Positions 20,609 through 29,820 of a stretch of 64,000 bases of DNA are shown here, one piece after another. Every line of letters starts with the position of its first letter. Position 1 is the first letter of the stretch. The translations under genes and the position numbers were made by a program. Source of the stretch: Bufo bufo (taxonomy: Eukaryota > Chordata > Amphibia > Anura > Bufonidae). The notes under the pieces are model-generated. The model did no database searches, was not told the origin of the DNA, and was given only the letters and a program-made list of their open reading frames with translations. The DNA lies in the NCBI RefSeq assembly GCF_905171765.1, contig NC_053393.1, forward strand, positions 192,351,921 through 192,415,920, written 5' to 3'.

Positions 20609-21645
20609 TTACCCAGTGTGCTGTATGGAGATATAACTTCCCTGACCGTGCTTACTGGTCCACATATCCATAGTGATGTGCACCTTGCCACAGATGGCGT
20701 TGCGCAGTGCACACCTGATTTTGTCCCCTACTTGGTTGTGCAGGGAAGGGATGGCTCGCCTGGAAAAGTAGTGGCGGCTGGGCACGACGTACTGTGGGAT
20801 AGCCATAAGGCCTTTAAAACTATCCGTCTCCACCAGACGGAATGACTGGCATTCAGGGCTAGGGATCGCGGGTGGGTAGGGGGGTACTTCCTCTTCCTCT
20901 CCAGTGTTTGGGAGATGGAGAGCTGAATGCTTCCTTGGGACATTGTGGAGATGCTTGGTGACCCAGGTGTTGGTGTTGCTGGCAGATCCTCTGTTTGCGG
21001 GGTGGCAGGTGGCACTGTCACTCCAGAGGTGGATAAAGAGGCCGAGACTGCAGCAGAAGAGGAAGCAGGAGGAGCCAGAGACCTTTCTTGGTTTTTGAGG
21101 TGTCTACTCCACTGCAGCTCGTGCTTTGCACTTAATTGCCTGGTCATGCAGGTTGTGCTCAGGTTGAGAACATTTATGCCTCGCTTCAGGCTCTGATTGC
21201 ACAGCGTGCAAACCACTCGTGTCTTGTCGTCAGCACATTGTCTGAAGAACTGCCAAGCCAGGGAATTCCTTGGAGCTGGCTTTGGTGTGCTCGGTCCCTT
21301 GCTGCGATGGGCAGTAGCAGGCGTACTGTCTAGAGGACGGTCTCTCCGCTTTTGCACCCTGCTCCCTCTTCTGCTGTGCTGGTGGCTCTGTGCGACCACC
21401 GCCTCTTCTTTCGAACTACATAGGTCACTCGCATGACCTTGATTCCATGTGGGGTCGAGGACCTCATCGTCCTCCACATCATCTTCCACCCAGTCTTCAC
21501 CCCTGCCCTCCTTGTTGGTCTGCACACTTTCGAAAGCCCCAGCAGTTGGCACCTGTGTTTTGTCATCATCCGAGATGCGCTGCGATGGTCCTACCATGTA
21601 CTCATCTTGAAAGATAAGTGGTTAGGCATCGGTGCACTCAATCTC
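20609..21645 (-). pseudogene. Outer hAT transposase, BED finger and catalytic start
   Basis: Frames 20728-21597 and 20609-20833 encode an acidic N-terminal region, a BED zinc finger and the start of the catalytic domain (ITMDMWTSKHGQGSYIS, the aspartate of the hAT RNase H-like fold). The finger has both cysteines (VVCTLCNQ), but the first histidine is glutamine (CMTRQLSAKH). The inner hAT keeps histidine there, so DNA binding by this copy is probably lost. A frameshift separates the two frames near 20780. In-frame TAA codons at 21646-21648 and just downstream split it from the N-terminal frame. Confidence 0.85.
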
Positions 21646-22095
21646 TTACACTTCTGGGGCAGGGCTAGGTGGATGGCCCTGGGAAACCCTGCTAACAGAG
21701 TCATCAAAAAGCAGAAGAGACTGCTGCATGACTTGGGGCTCAGACTGCTTGGCTGATTTGAAAGGGGGTGAGGTGAAAGACTGATGGACATGGGCTGCAG
21801 GTGCCAACTCTGATCTTTCAGCAGGAGACTGGGTAGGAGACAATGTGAAGGAACTGGAGGCACTGTCAGCAACCCAATCTACTATCGCCTGTACTTGTTC
21901 AGGCCTCACCATTCGTAGAGCCGCATTAGGCTCGATCAAATACCGCTGCACGTTCTGTCGCCTACTCGCACCTGAAGAAGGGGTTTCACTTGTGCGTGTA
22001 GCTGGCACAGATCGACCACATCCTCTCTCTGCAACAGGAGCTCCACCAGCAGCACCACGATCTGGGCCACATCCCTTATTTGACGCTCTCCTCAT
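21646..22095 (-). pseudogene. Outer hAT N-terminal domain
   Basis: 149 residues starting MRRASNKGCGPDRGAAG, aligned along its length with the inner hAT frame at 25116-25583, which starts MRKTSNMGRGRGRG. Shared blocks include RMVRPEQVQA(I/L)V(D/N)WVADSAS and SEPQVMQQSL(L/M)LF. It is in the same reading frame as the BED part, from which it is separated only by stop codons. The function of this domain is not known to me. Confidence 0.82.
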
Positions 22096-22129
22096 ATTTC
22101 CCGAATTTAGGATCTTGCTCTAAATGGGT

Positions 22130-23264
22130 GTTTAATTAATAGTAGAATAGAACGACAGTATGTACAGGGTGTATCTCACACGTCCTGAACCAGACTAGGC
22201 CTCAATTAAATTTGTTTGCCCAAAATGGCTGTATTTCAAATACCTGGATAGAACCCCTGTATATAAAGGGTGTATCTCACAATGACATCTGCAGCAAAGG
22301 CTGCCAAAGTTTTTTTTTGTATCAAACGGGTGTTAGTTTAATAACTGAATAGGACAGCAGTATATAACCTTGGAATTTCAAACGTCTTGATGCTGCAAGG
22401 GCGCAACAATTGTGTGTTTTGCCCTAAAAAGGATGTTTTATTAATAGAAGAATATAAGCCCTGTATATACAGGGTGTATCTCACACGGCCTGACCCAGAC
22501 TAGGCCTCAATTAAATTTGTTTGCCCAAAATGGCTGTATTTTAAATACCTGGATAGAACCCCTGTATTTAAAGGGTGTATCTGACAATAACATCTACAGC
22601 AAAGTCTGCCAAATAATTTTTTTTTGCCCAAACGGTTGTTAGTTTAATAACTGAATATGACAGCAGTATATAACCTTGGAATTTCAAACGTCTTGATACT
22701 GCAAGGGCCCAACAATTGTGTATTTTGCCCAAAAAAGGGTGTTTTATTAATATAAGAATATAAGCCCTGTATATACAGGGTGTATCTCACACGACCTGAC
22801 CCACACTAGGCCGCAATTAAAGTTTTGTGCACTAAATGGCTGTATTTCAAATACCTGAGAAGAACCCCTGTATTTAAAGGGTGTATCTCACAAGCCCTGG
22901 CCCACACTAGGCCGCAATTAAAGATTTGTGCACAAAATGGCTGTATTTCCAATATCTGAATATGACCCAAATATATAAAGGGTGTATCTCACAATGACAT
23001 CTGCAGCAAAGGCTGCCAAATTTTTTTTTTTTGCCCAAACGGGTGTTAGTTTAATAACTGAATATGACAGCGGTATATAACCCTGGAATTTCAAACGTCT
23101 GGATACTGCAAGGGCGCAACAATTGTGTATTTTGCCCAAAAAAGGGTGTTTTATTAATATAAGAATATAAGCCCTGTATATACAGGGTGTATCTCACATG
23201 CCCTGACCCACACTAGGCCGCAATGAAAGATTTGTGCACAAAATGGCTGTATTTTAAATATCTG
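22130..23264 (+). repeat. Satellite-like array, left part, in the outer hAT
   Basis: Blocks containing GGTGTATCTCACA, TAATAACTGAATATGAC, GCAGTATATAACC and GGTGTTTTATTAATA recur with spacing of about 300-400 bp and internal sub-repeats. The array resumes at 27906 on the far side of the inner hAT. It lies between the transposase start and the promoter. Confidence 0.88.
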
Positions 23265-23569
23265 AATATAACTAGAGTTGAGCGAACACCTGGATGTTCG
23301 GGTTCGAGAAGTTTGGCCGAACTACACGGAAATGTTCGGGTTCGGGATCCGAACCCGACCCGAACTTCGTCCCGAACCCGAACCCCATTGAAGTCAATGG
23401 GGACCCGAACTTTTGGGCACTAAAAAGGCTGTAAAACAGCCCAGGAAAGAGCTAGAGGGCTGCAAAAGGCAGCAACATGTAGGTAAATCCCCTGCAAACA
23501 AATGTGGATAGGTAAATAAATTAAAATAAAAATAAAAAAAATAAAAATGACCCAATATCAATTGGACAG

Positions 23570-24250
23570 AGGTCCCATAGCAGAGAATCTGGCTTCACGT
23601 CAGCAGAGAATCAGTCTCTTCATGCCATAGCAAAGAATCTGGCTTCATGTCAGCACAGAATCAGTCTCTTCATGCCATAGCAGAGAATCTGGCTTCATGT
23701 CAGCACAGAATCAGTCTTCATGTCATAGCAGAGAATCAGGCTTCACGTCACCCACCACTGGAACAGGCCACTGTCACACATTTAGGCCCCGGCACCCAGA
23801 CAGAGGAGAGCGGTCCCGTAACAGAGAATCTGGCCTTATGTCAGCACAGAATCTGTCTTAATGTCATAGCAGAGAATCAGGCTTCACGTCACCCACCACT
23901 GGAACAGGCCACTGTCATACATTTAGGCCCCGGCACCCAGACAGAGGAGAGAGGTCCTGTAACAGAGAATCTGGCCTTATGTCAGCACAGAATCTGTCTT
24001 CATGTCATAGCAGAGAATCAGGCATCACGTCACCCACAACTGGAACAGGCCACTGTCACACATTTAGGCCCCGGCACCCAGACAGAGGAGAGAGGTCCTG
24101 TAACAGAGAATCTGGCCTTATGTCAGCACAGAATCTGTCTTCATGTCATAGCAGAGAATCAGGCATCACGTCACCCACCACTGGAACAGGCCACTGTCAC
24201 ACATTTAGGCCCAGGCACCCAGGCAGAGGAGAGAGGTCCCGTAACAGAGA
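23570..24250 (+). repeat. 142-bp tandem repeat replacing the transposase catalytic region
   Basis: CACCCAGACAGAG recurs at about 23792, 23934, 24076 and 24217 (142-bp spacing). A shorter sub-repeat of about 46-60 bp (CAGAGAATC(T/A)GGC with GTCAGCACAGAATC) starts the array. The plus-strand 224-residue frame is a read-through of this array, not a recognised protein. Confidence 0.9.
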
Positions 24251-25128
24251 ATGCTGGCATTGAGGGCCAGGGATCGAGGGTGGCTAGGTGGGAATTTACG
24301 CTTTCTCTCAAATGTTTGTGAGATGGAGAGCTGAACGCTGCCGTGTGACATGGTTGAGATGCTTGGTGACGCAGGTGGTGGTGTTGGTGGTACATCCCAT
24401 GTTTGCTGGGCGGCAGGAGCCAACGTTCCTCCAGAGGCAGAGGAAGAGGCCGAGGCAGCGGCAGCAGCAGCAGCAGCAGAAGAGGCCGAGGCGGCGGCAG
24501 CAGCAGAAGAGGCCGAGGCGGCAGCAGCAGAAGAGGCAGCAGGGGGAGCCTGAGTGACTTCCTTGTTTTTAAGGTGTTTACTCCACTGCAGTTCATGCTT
24601 TGCATGCAGGTGCCTGGTCATGCAGGTTGTGCTAAGGTTCAGAACGTTAATGCCTCGCTTCAGGCTCTGATGGCACAGCGTGCAAACCACTCGGGTCTTG
24701 TCGTCAGCACATTGTTTGAAGAAGTGCCATGCCAGGGAACTCCTTGAAGCTGCCTTTGGGGTGCTCGGTCTCAGATGGCGGCGGTCAGTAGCAGGCGGAG
24801 TCTCTTGGCGGCGGGTGTTCTGATTTTGCCCACTGCTCCCTCTTTTGCTACGCTGTTGGCTCTGTCTCACCACTGCCTCTTCCTCCGAACTCTGAAAGTC
24901 AGTGGCACGACCTTCATTCCATGTGGGGTCTAGGACCTCATCGTCCCCTGCATCGTCTTCCACCCAGTCTTGACCCCTGACCTCCTGTTCAGTCTGCACA
25001 CAGCAGAAAGACGCAGCAGTTGGCACCTTTGTTTCGTCATCATCAGAGACGTGCTGAGGTGGTATTATCATGTCCTCATCATCAGGAAACATAAGTGGTT
25101 GTGCGTTAGTGCATTCTATCTCTTCCAC
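24205..25128 (-). CDS. Inner hAT BED zinc-finger protein part, catalytic domain lost
   Basis: The 307-residue minus frame contains an acidic stretch (WVEDDAGDDEVLDPTWNEG) and a BED finger with all four ligands (VVCTLCHQ and CMTRHLHAKH). An alanine/serine tract follows (24450-24545, GCN codons), then SPSISTMSHGSVQLSISQTFERKRK, and it runs out in unrelated residues where the 142-bp repeat begins. BED fingers bind DNA, here presumably the element ends. With no catalytic domain it could at most bind. It overlaps the upstream frame by 13 nt in another frame. Comparison with the outer copy places a 1-nt indel just upstream. Confidence 0.8.
   Translation of the reverse strand: MEEIECTNAQPLMFPDDEDMIIPPQHVSDDDETKVPTAASFCCVQTEQEVRGQDWVEDDAGDDEVLDPTWNEGRATDFQSSEEEAVVRQSQQRSKRGSSGQNQNTRRQETPPATDRRHLRPSTPKAASRSSLAWHFFKQCADDKTRVVCTLCHQSLKRGINVLNLSTTCMTRHLHAKHELQWSKHLKNKEVTQAPPAASSAAAASASSAAAAASASSAAAAAAAASASSSASGGTLAPAAQQTWDVPPTPPPASPSISTMSHGSVQLSISQTFERKRKFPPSHPRSLALNASILCYGTSLLCLGAWA
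24450..24545 (-). repeat. GCN-type trinucleotide expansion coding for alanine
   Basis: Runs of GGCAGC, GCAGCA and GAGGCC triplets on the plus strand give alternating alanine and serine runs in the BED protein. Outer hAT has only a short equivalent, so the tract expanded in this copy's lineage. Confidence 0.85.
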
Positions 25129-25583
25129 CCCTGGTGAGAGCTAGGTGGATGCCCTTGGGAAACCCTGGCAGCAGAGTCTTCAAACAGCATAAGAGACTGC
25201 TGCATAACTTGAGGCTCAGACAGTTTCCCTGATATGCATAAGGGTGATGTGACAGACTGATGGGCTTGGTTTTCATGCGCCATCTGTGCGCTTTCTGCAG
25301 AAGACTGGGTGGGAGATAATGTAAACGTGATGGATGCACTGTCGGCCACCCAATTGACTAATGCCTGCACCTGCTCAGGCCTTACCATCCTTAGAATGGC
25401 ATTGGGCCCCACCAAATATCCCTGTAAATTCTGGCGGCTACTGGGACCTGAGGTAGTTGGTACACTAGGACGTGTGGCTGTGGCAGAACGGCCACGTCCT
25501 CTCCCAGCACCAGAGGGTCCACTAACACCACCACGACCATGTCCACGTCCGCGTCCGCGTCCCATATTAGATGTTTTCCTCAT
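25116..25583 (-). CDS. Inner hAT N-terminal domain frame
   Basis: 155 residues, opening MRKTSNMGRGRGRGHGRGG, an RG-rich start, followed by blocks shared with the outer copy (RMVRPEQVQALVNWVADSAS, SEPQVMQQSLMLFEDS). It ends in a different frame from the BED part. In the outer element the two are in one frame, so the ancestor was probably one protein and this copy has a 1-nt loss near 25130-25140. The promoter lies 2 kb upstream beyond the 295-bp array, implying a long leader or an intron. Confidence 0.75.
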   Translation of the reverse strand: MRKTSNMGRGRGRGHGRGGVSGPSGAGRGRGRSATATRPSVPTTSGPSSRQNLQGYLVGPNAILRMVRPEQVQALVNWVADSASITFTLSPTQSSAESAQMAHENQAHQSVTSPLCISGKLSEPQVMQQSLMLFEDSAARVSQGHPPSSHQGWKR

Positions 25584-25605
25584 TGTTCCCGTTCACCACA
25601 ATTTT

Positions 25606-27200
25606 GAGAATGGCAAATTTGGGAATAGTTTTTCAACCCAGAAAAAAAAGTGTGCTTTTACGGTCACTACAAATAACTTGACCAGCTAAAACAGTACAGA
25701 TTTGCTTGAATAGACATGTGAGACCTGTTTTTTTTTGCACTGTGTGACAGGTTAAGGTTTAATCTCAGAATCAGACTTCTATCTGCACGGTAGCGTGTGT
25801 CTTAGGTTTTTCTGAATGACACTATCAGTACCTTCAATGTAAGATATCCTTTTTGGGATAGATTTCAAGTAGGCCTCAAATACCAGAAACTAGTTATTTT
25901 GAGAATGGCAAATTTGGGAATAGTTTTTCAACCCAGAAAAAAAAAAGGGCTTTTACGGTCGCTACAAATAACTTGACCAGCTAAAACAGTACAGATTTGC
26001 TTGAATAGAAATGTGAGACCTGTTTTTTTTTGCACTGTGTGACAGGTTAAGGTTTAATCTCAGAATCAGACTTCTATCTGCACGGTAGCGTGTGTCTTAG
26101 GTTTTTCTGAATGACACTATCAGTACCTTCAATGTAAGATATCCTTTTTGGGATAGATTTCAAGTAGGCCTCAAATACCAGAAACTAGTTATTTTGAGAA
26201 TGGCAAATTTGGGAATAGTTTTTCAACCCAGAAAAAAAAAAGGGCTTTTACGGTCGCTACAAATAACTTGACCAAATAAAACAGTACAGATTTGCTTGAA
26301 TAGAAATGTGAGACCTGTTTTTTTTTTGCACTGTGTGACAGGTTAAGGTTTAATCACAGAATCAGACTTCTATCTGCACGGTAGCGTGTGTCTTAGGTTT
26401 TTCTGAATGACACTATCAGTACCTTCAATGTAAGATATCCTTTTTGGGATAGATTTCAAGTAGGCCTCAAATACCAGAAACTAGTTATTTTGAGAATGGC
26501 AAATTTGGGAATAGTTTTTCAACCCAGAAAAAAAAAAGGGCTTTTACGGTCGCTACAAATAACTTGACCAGCTAAAACAGTACAGATTTGCTTGAATAGA
26601 AATGTGAGACCTGTTTTTTTTTGCACTGTGTGACAGGTTAAGGTTTAATCTCAGAATCAGACTTCTATCTGCACGGTAGCGTGTGTCTTAGGTTTTTCTG
26701 AATGACACTATCAGTACCTTCAATGTAAGATATCCTTTTTGGGATAGATTTCAAGTAGGCCTCAAATACCAGAAACTAGTTATTTTGAGAATGGCAAATT
26801 TGGGAATAGTTTTTCAACCCAGAAAAAAAAAAGGGCTTTTACGGTCGCTACAAATAACTTGACCAAATAAAACAGTACAGATTTGCTTGAATAGAAATGT
26901 GAGACCTGTTTTTTTTTTGCACTGTGTGACAGGTTAAGGTTTAATCACAGAATCAGACTTCTATCTGCACGGTAGCGTGTGTCTTAGGTTTTTCTGAATG
27001 ACACTATCAGTACCTTCAATGTAAGATATCCTTTTTGGGATAGATTTCAAGTAGGCCTCAAATACCAGAAACAAGTTATTTTGAGAATGGCAAATTTGGG
27101 AATAGTTTTTCAACCCAGAACAAAAAGTGTGCTTTTACGGTCACTACAAAAACCTTGACCAGCTAAAACAGTACAGATTTGGTTGAATAGAAATGTCAGG
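25606..27200 (+). repeat. 295-bp tandem array with a 591-bp higher-order unit
   Basis: GAGAATGGCAAATTTGGG recurs at 25606, 25901, 26196, 26492, 26787 and 27083 (295 or 296 bp apart). Copies 3 and 5 share GACCAAATAAAACAG and TAATCACAGAATC, while copies 2 and 4 share GACCAGCTAAAACAG and TAATCTCAGAATC. A two-monomer block was therefore duplicated. The outer copies 1 and 6 are more diverged. Confidence 0.92.
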
Positions 27201-27635
27201 TCTTTTTTTTAGGTGCTGGGTGACAGGCTCAACTTGCCCCTGATGTAGTATATGGCCAAAAAATAACAACACTGTTGATGGTTAAATGCACTTCGGTGAC
27301 ACAGGCTCAGCCTGCAGCTGATGTAGGATATAGCACAAAATAACCACACTATTGATGGTTAAATACACTTGGTGATAGCTTGTGCTGGCGCACCACAAGT
27401 CACAAAATGGCCGCCGATCACCCCAGAAAAAAAAGTGATCTAAAAACGCTCTGGGCAGCCTCAAAAAAGTGAGCAAGTCAATACTAGCACTTCAATGATC
27501 CACAGCTGCAGATCGATCACAGAATTAAGTCTTTTGGAGGAGTTAATCACTGCCTAATATCGCCCTAACGTCGCAGCTGCAACCTCTCCCTATGCTTCAA
27601 TCAGCAGAGTGACGTGCAGCGCAACGTGACCCAAG

Positions 27636-27643
27636 CTTATATA
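27636..27643 (-). promoter_or_regulatory. TATA box of the inner hAT
   Basis: Minus-strand CTATATAAGC, with a reversed CCAAT box (ATTGGCC on the minus strand) about 30 nt upstream and the element end about 250 nt further. The same arrangement occurs at 29058 in the outer element, so it is conserved. Confidence 0.7.
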
Positions 27644-27905
27644 GAGGCTGGGTCACATGCTGCACTGGCCAATCACAGCCATGCCAATAGTAGGCAAGGC
27701 TGTGATGGCCTCTTGGGGCAAGTAGTATGACGCTTGTTGATTGGCTGCTTTGCAGCCTTTCAAAAAGCGCCAAGAAAGCGCCGAACACCGAACCCGAACA
27801 CGGATTTTACGAAAATGTTCGGGTTCGGGTCCGTGTCACGGACACCCCAAAATTCGGTACGAACCCGAACTATACAGTTCGGGTTCGCTCATCCCTAAAT
27901 ATAAC

Positions 27906-28620
27906 CCAAATATATAAAGGGTGTATCTCACAATGACATCTGCAGCAAAGCTGCCAAATATTTTTTTTTGCCCAAACGGGTGTTTGTTTAATAACTGAAT
28001 ATGACAACAGTATATAACCCTGGAATTTTAAACATCTTGATGCTTCAAGGCCTGACAAATTGTGTATTTTGCACAAAAAAAGGTGTTTTATTAATAAAAG
28101 AATAAAACCCCTCTATATAAAGGGTGTATCTCACACGCCCTGACCCACACTAGGCCGCAATTAAAGATTTTTGCCCAAAATGGCTGTATTTAAAATAACT
28201 GAATAGAACACCTGTATATAAAGGGTGTATCTCACACGCCTTGACCCACACTAGGCTGCAATTAAAGATTTGTGCCCAAAATGGCTGTATTTAAAATAAC
28301 TGAATAGAACACCTGTATATAAATAACTGAATATGACAGCAGTATATAACCCTGGAATTTCACACGTGCTGATGGTGCAAGGCAAGGAAAATTGTGTATT
28401 TTGCCAAAAAAAAGGGTGTTTTATTAATAGAACAATATAACCCCAGTATATAAAGGGTGTATCTCACACGCCCTGACCCACACTAGGCTGCAATTAAAGA
28501 TTTGTGCCAAAAATGGGCATTTGATTAATAACTGAATATGACAGCAGTATATAACCCTGGAATTTCAAACTTCTTGATGCTGCAAGGCCAGAAAAATTGT
28601 GTATTTTGGCAACAATTTTT
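27906..28620 (+). repeat. Satellite-like array, right part, in the outer hAT
   Basis: Continuation of the array at 22130-23264 with the same GGTGTATCTCACA and GTATATAACCCTGGAATTT blocks. Between 28621 and 29000 lies unique leader sequence including a GCC(GCC)n run near 28817. Confidence 0.88.
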
Positions 28621-29057
28621 TTTTTTTAAAACCCAGAAAATTATGGCTGTATTTCTAGCTTAAATTGCACATTGACTAATCCTGTAAATTCACCAGATGT
28701 TGTATATTGCCAAGAAAGGGTGATTTTTTTACAACCAGATTGTGCTGTTTTTCAAGATGGATTTCAATGTCACAAAAGCTCAGATGCAGTGCTGGTGCAC
28801 TGAGCTTGCATAAAATGGCCGCCGCCGCCGCCTACCTAACTGACTTAATAAAGTTTTTTTTTTTTTTCGGTCGCTGGGCTCAGGGCAGGATAAAAAGATT
28901 GTGCCCTGCACCCACACAAGAAAATGTATGTAGATCGCTGAGTTAGATTCACGTTTTGAACAAAGATTCAGTCCTATTCTCTCCCTGAAATCACCAGCCG
29001 CATCCTCTTCCTAAACTAGTAACAGCAGAGTGAGGTGCAGCGCTACGTGAATTCCAG

Positions 29058-29065
29058 CTTATATA
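29058..29065 (-). promoter_or_regulatory. TATA box of the outer hAT
   Basis: Minus-strand CTATATAAGC preceded by GTGACCCAGC and a reversed CCAAT box, matching the inner copy almost base for base over about 100 bp. Confidence 0.7.
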
Positions 29066-29261
29066 GAGGCTGGGTCACATGCTACACTGGCCAATCACAG
29101 CCATGCCCTTAGTAGGCATGGCTGTGATGGCTTCTAAGGGCACACAGTTAAACGCTTGTTGATTTCAAAAAGCGCCAAATGTTCGGGTTCGGGTCCGGGG
29201 CCCAAAAATCCTAAAGTTCAGTACGAACCAGAACTTTGCAGTTCGGCTTCGCTCAGCCCTA

Positions 29262-29444
29262 CTCACGAGTTCTCCGTAGATCTCTTAAGTATCTTGTTCA
29301 CTGGAAGGGTTATGGACCAGAGGAGAGGATGTGGGTATCGGCATCTGACATGACTGCCAGTCGTTTGGTGAAAACCTTTCACAGGTCTCATGCGAATAAG
29401 GTTGGTCCTGGGTGCCCAGAGGTCACCCATAGAAGGGGGGATAC
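29262..29444 (+). pseudogene. Gypsy-B chromodomain second half and polypurine tract
   Basis: After the second CTCACGAG the chromodomain continues (YLVHWKGYGPEERMWV, then the ASRLVKTFHRSH helix). The reading frame would be restored if the hAT and one duplication were removed. AGAAGGGGGGATAC at 29431-29444 is the polypurine tract before the 3' LTR. Confidence 0.92.
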
Positions 29445-29820
29445 TGTCACAGAAGTTCCCGCGACAGGTGGCAGGAGATCGGTGAGACTGGCAACACGTG
29501 GTTTGATCTGACATGTTTTCTGTTTGGATCAAATGACGTCTGTGTTGTTTCTGGTTCTTGCCATACCTTCTTTTCCCAGGTGTGGTTATTATGGTCATTT
29601 AACCTTCTCTATTTATTGTTGTTTCTCCCACTATGCTATGCGGTTTATAGCTTCAGTTTGAGTTGTGGGTAGCTGGTGTGTGGATCTCGGATAAGTTCCT
29701 GTTGCTGCCATAGCCACTTAAAGTTGAGTGTTTTCTTTCCCTAGTTTCCAGCCCTTATTCCCTCACTCCTTTCCCTCCTATGTTTAGTGTGGTGTTTCCC
29801 TCCCACATTTGAACGCGACC
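29445..29820 (+). repeat. Gypsy-B 3' LTR
   Basis: About 376 bp from TGTCACAGAAG to GAACGCGACC. The right half matches the 5' LTR remnant. TATA-like TATTTATTG is followed about 30 nt later by GCGGTTTATA (29640-29649). The last bases have changed from the expected CA. Confidence 0.88.

Larger units (their letters stand above)
23273..27897 (-). mobile_element. Inner hAT element nested in the outer hAT
   Basis: It begins TAGAGTTGAGCGAACACC and ends in the inverted form of TAGGGATGAGCGAACCC. It is flanked by the 8-bp duplication AATATAAC (23265-23272, 27898-27905), inserted in the satellite array of the outer hAT. It carries a TATA promoter, a 295-bp tandem array, an N-terminal domain and a BED finger, but the catalytic half is replaced by a 142-bp tandem repeat, making it non-autonomous. 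Confidence 0.94.
16802..29261 (-). mobile_element. Outer hAT element, 8-bp target duplication, inside gypsy-B
   Basis: It begins TAGAGTTGAGAGAACACC and ends in the inverted form of TAGGGCTGAGCGAAGCC. It is flanked by CTCACGAG on both sides (16794-16801, 29262-29269), which splits the gypsy-B chromodomain codon for codon. The ends fit the hAT YARNG consensus, and subterminal TTCGGGTTCG repeats are present. On the minus strand it has a TATA promoter near 29060, a satellite block (27906-28620 and 22130-23264, split by the inner hAT), an N-terminal domain, a BED zinc finger and hAT transposase fragments to 18719. Size without the inner hAT is about 7.8 kb. Confidence 0.93.
12176..29820 (+). mobile_element. 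Gypsy-B: decayed Tf1/sushi-type element interrupted by a hAT element
   Basis: On the plus strand, a truncated 5' LTR (12176-12392), a primer site, then gag, protease, RT, RNase H, integrase and chromodomain remnants run to 16801. They resume at 29270 and end in the 3' LTR (29445-29820). Order and protein motifs match gypsy-A, but frames are broken many times. Insertions are a solo LTR (14709-15338) and the hAT at 16802-29261. Older than both, and older-looking than gypsy-A. Confidence 0.92.

Noticed and set aside
23647..24321. 224-residue plus-strand frame with repeats
   Set aside because: Read-through of the 142-bp tandem array opposite the BED frame. 142 is not a multiple of three and the frame changes unit to unit.
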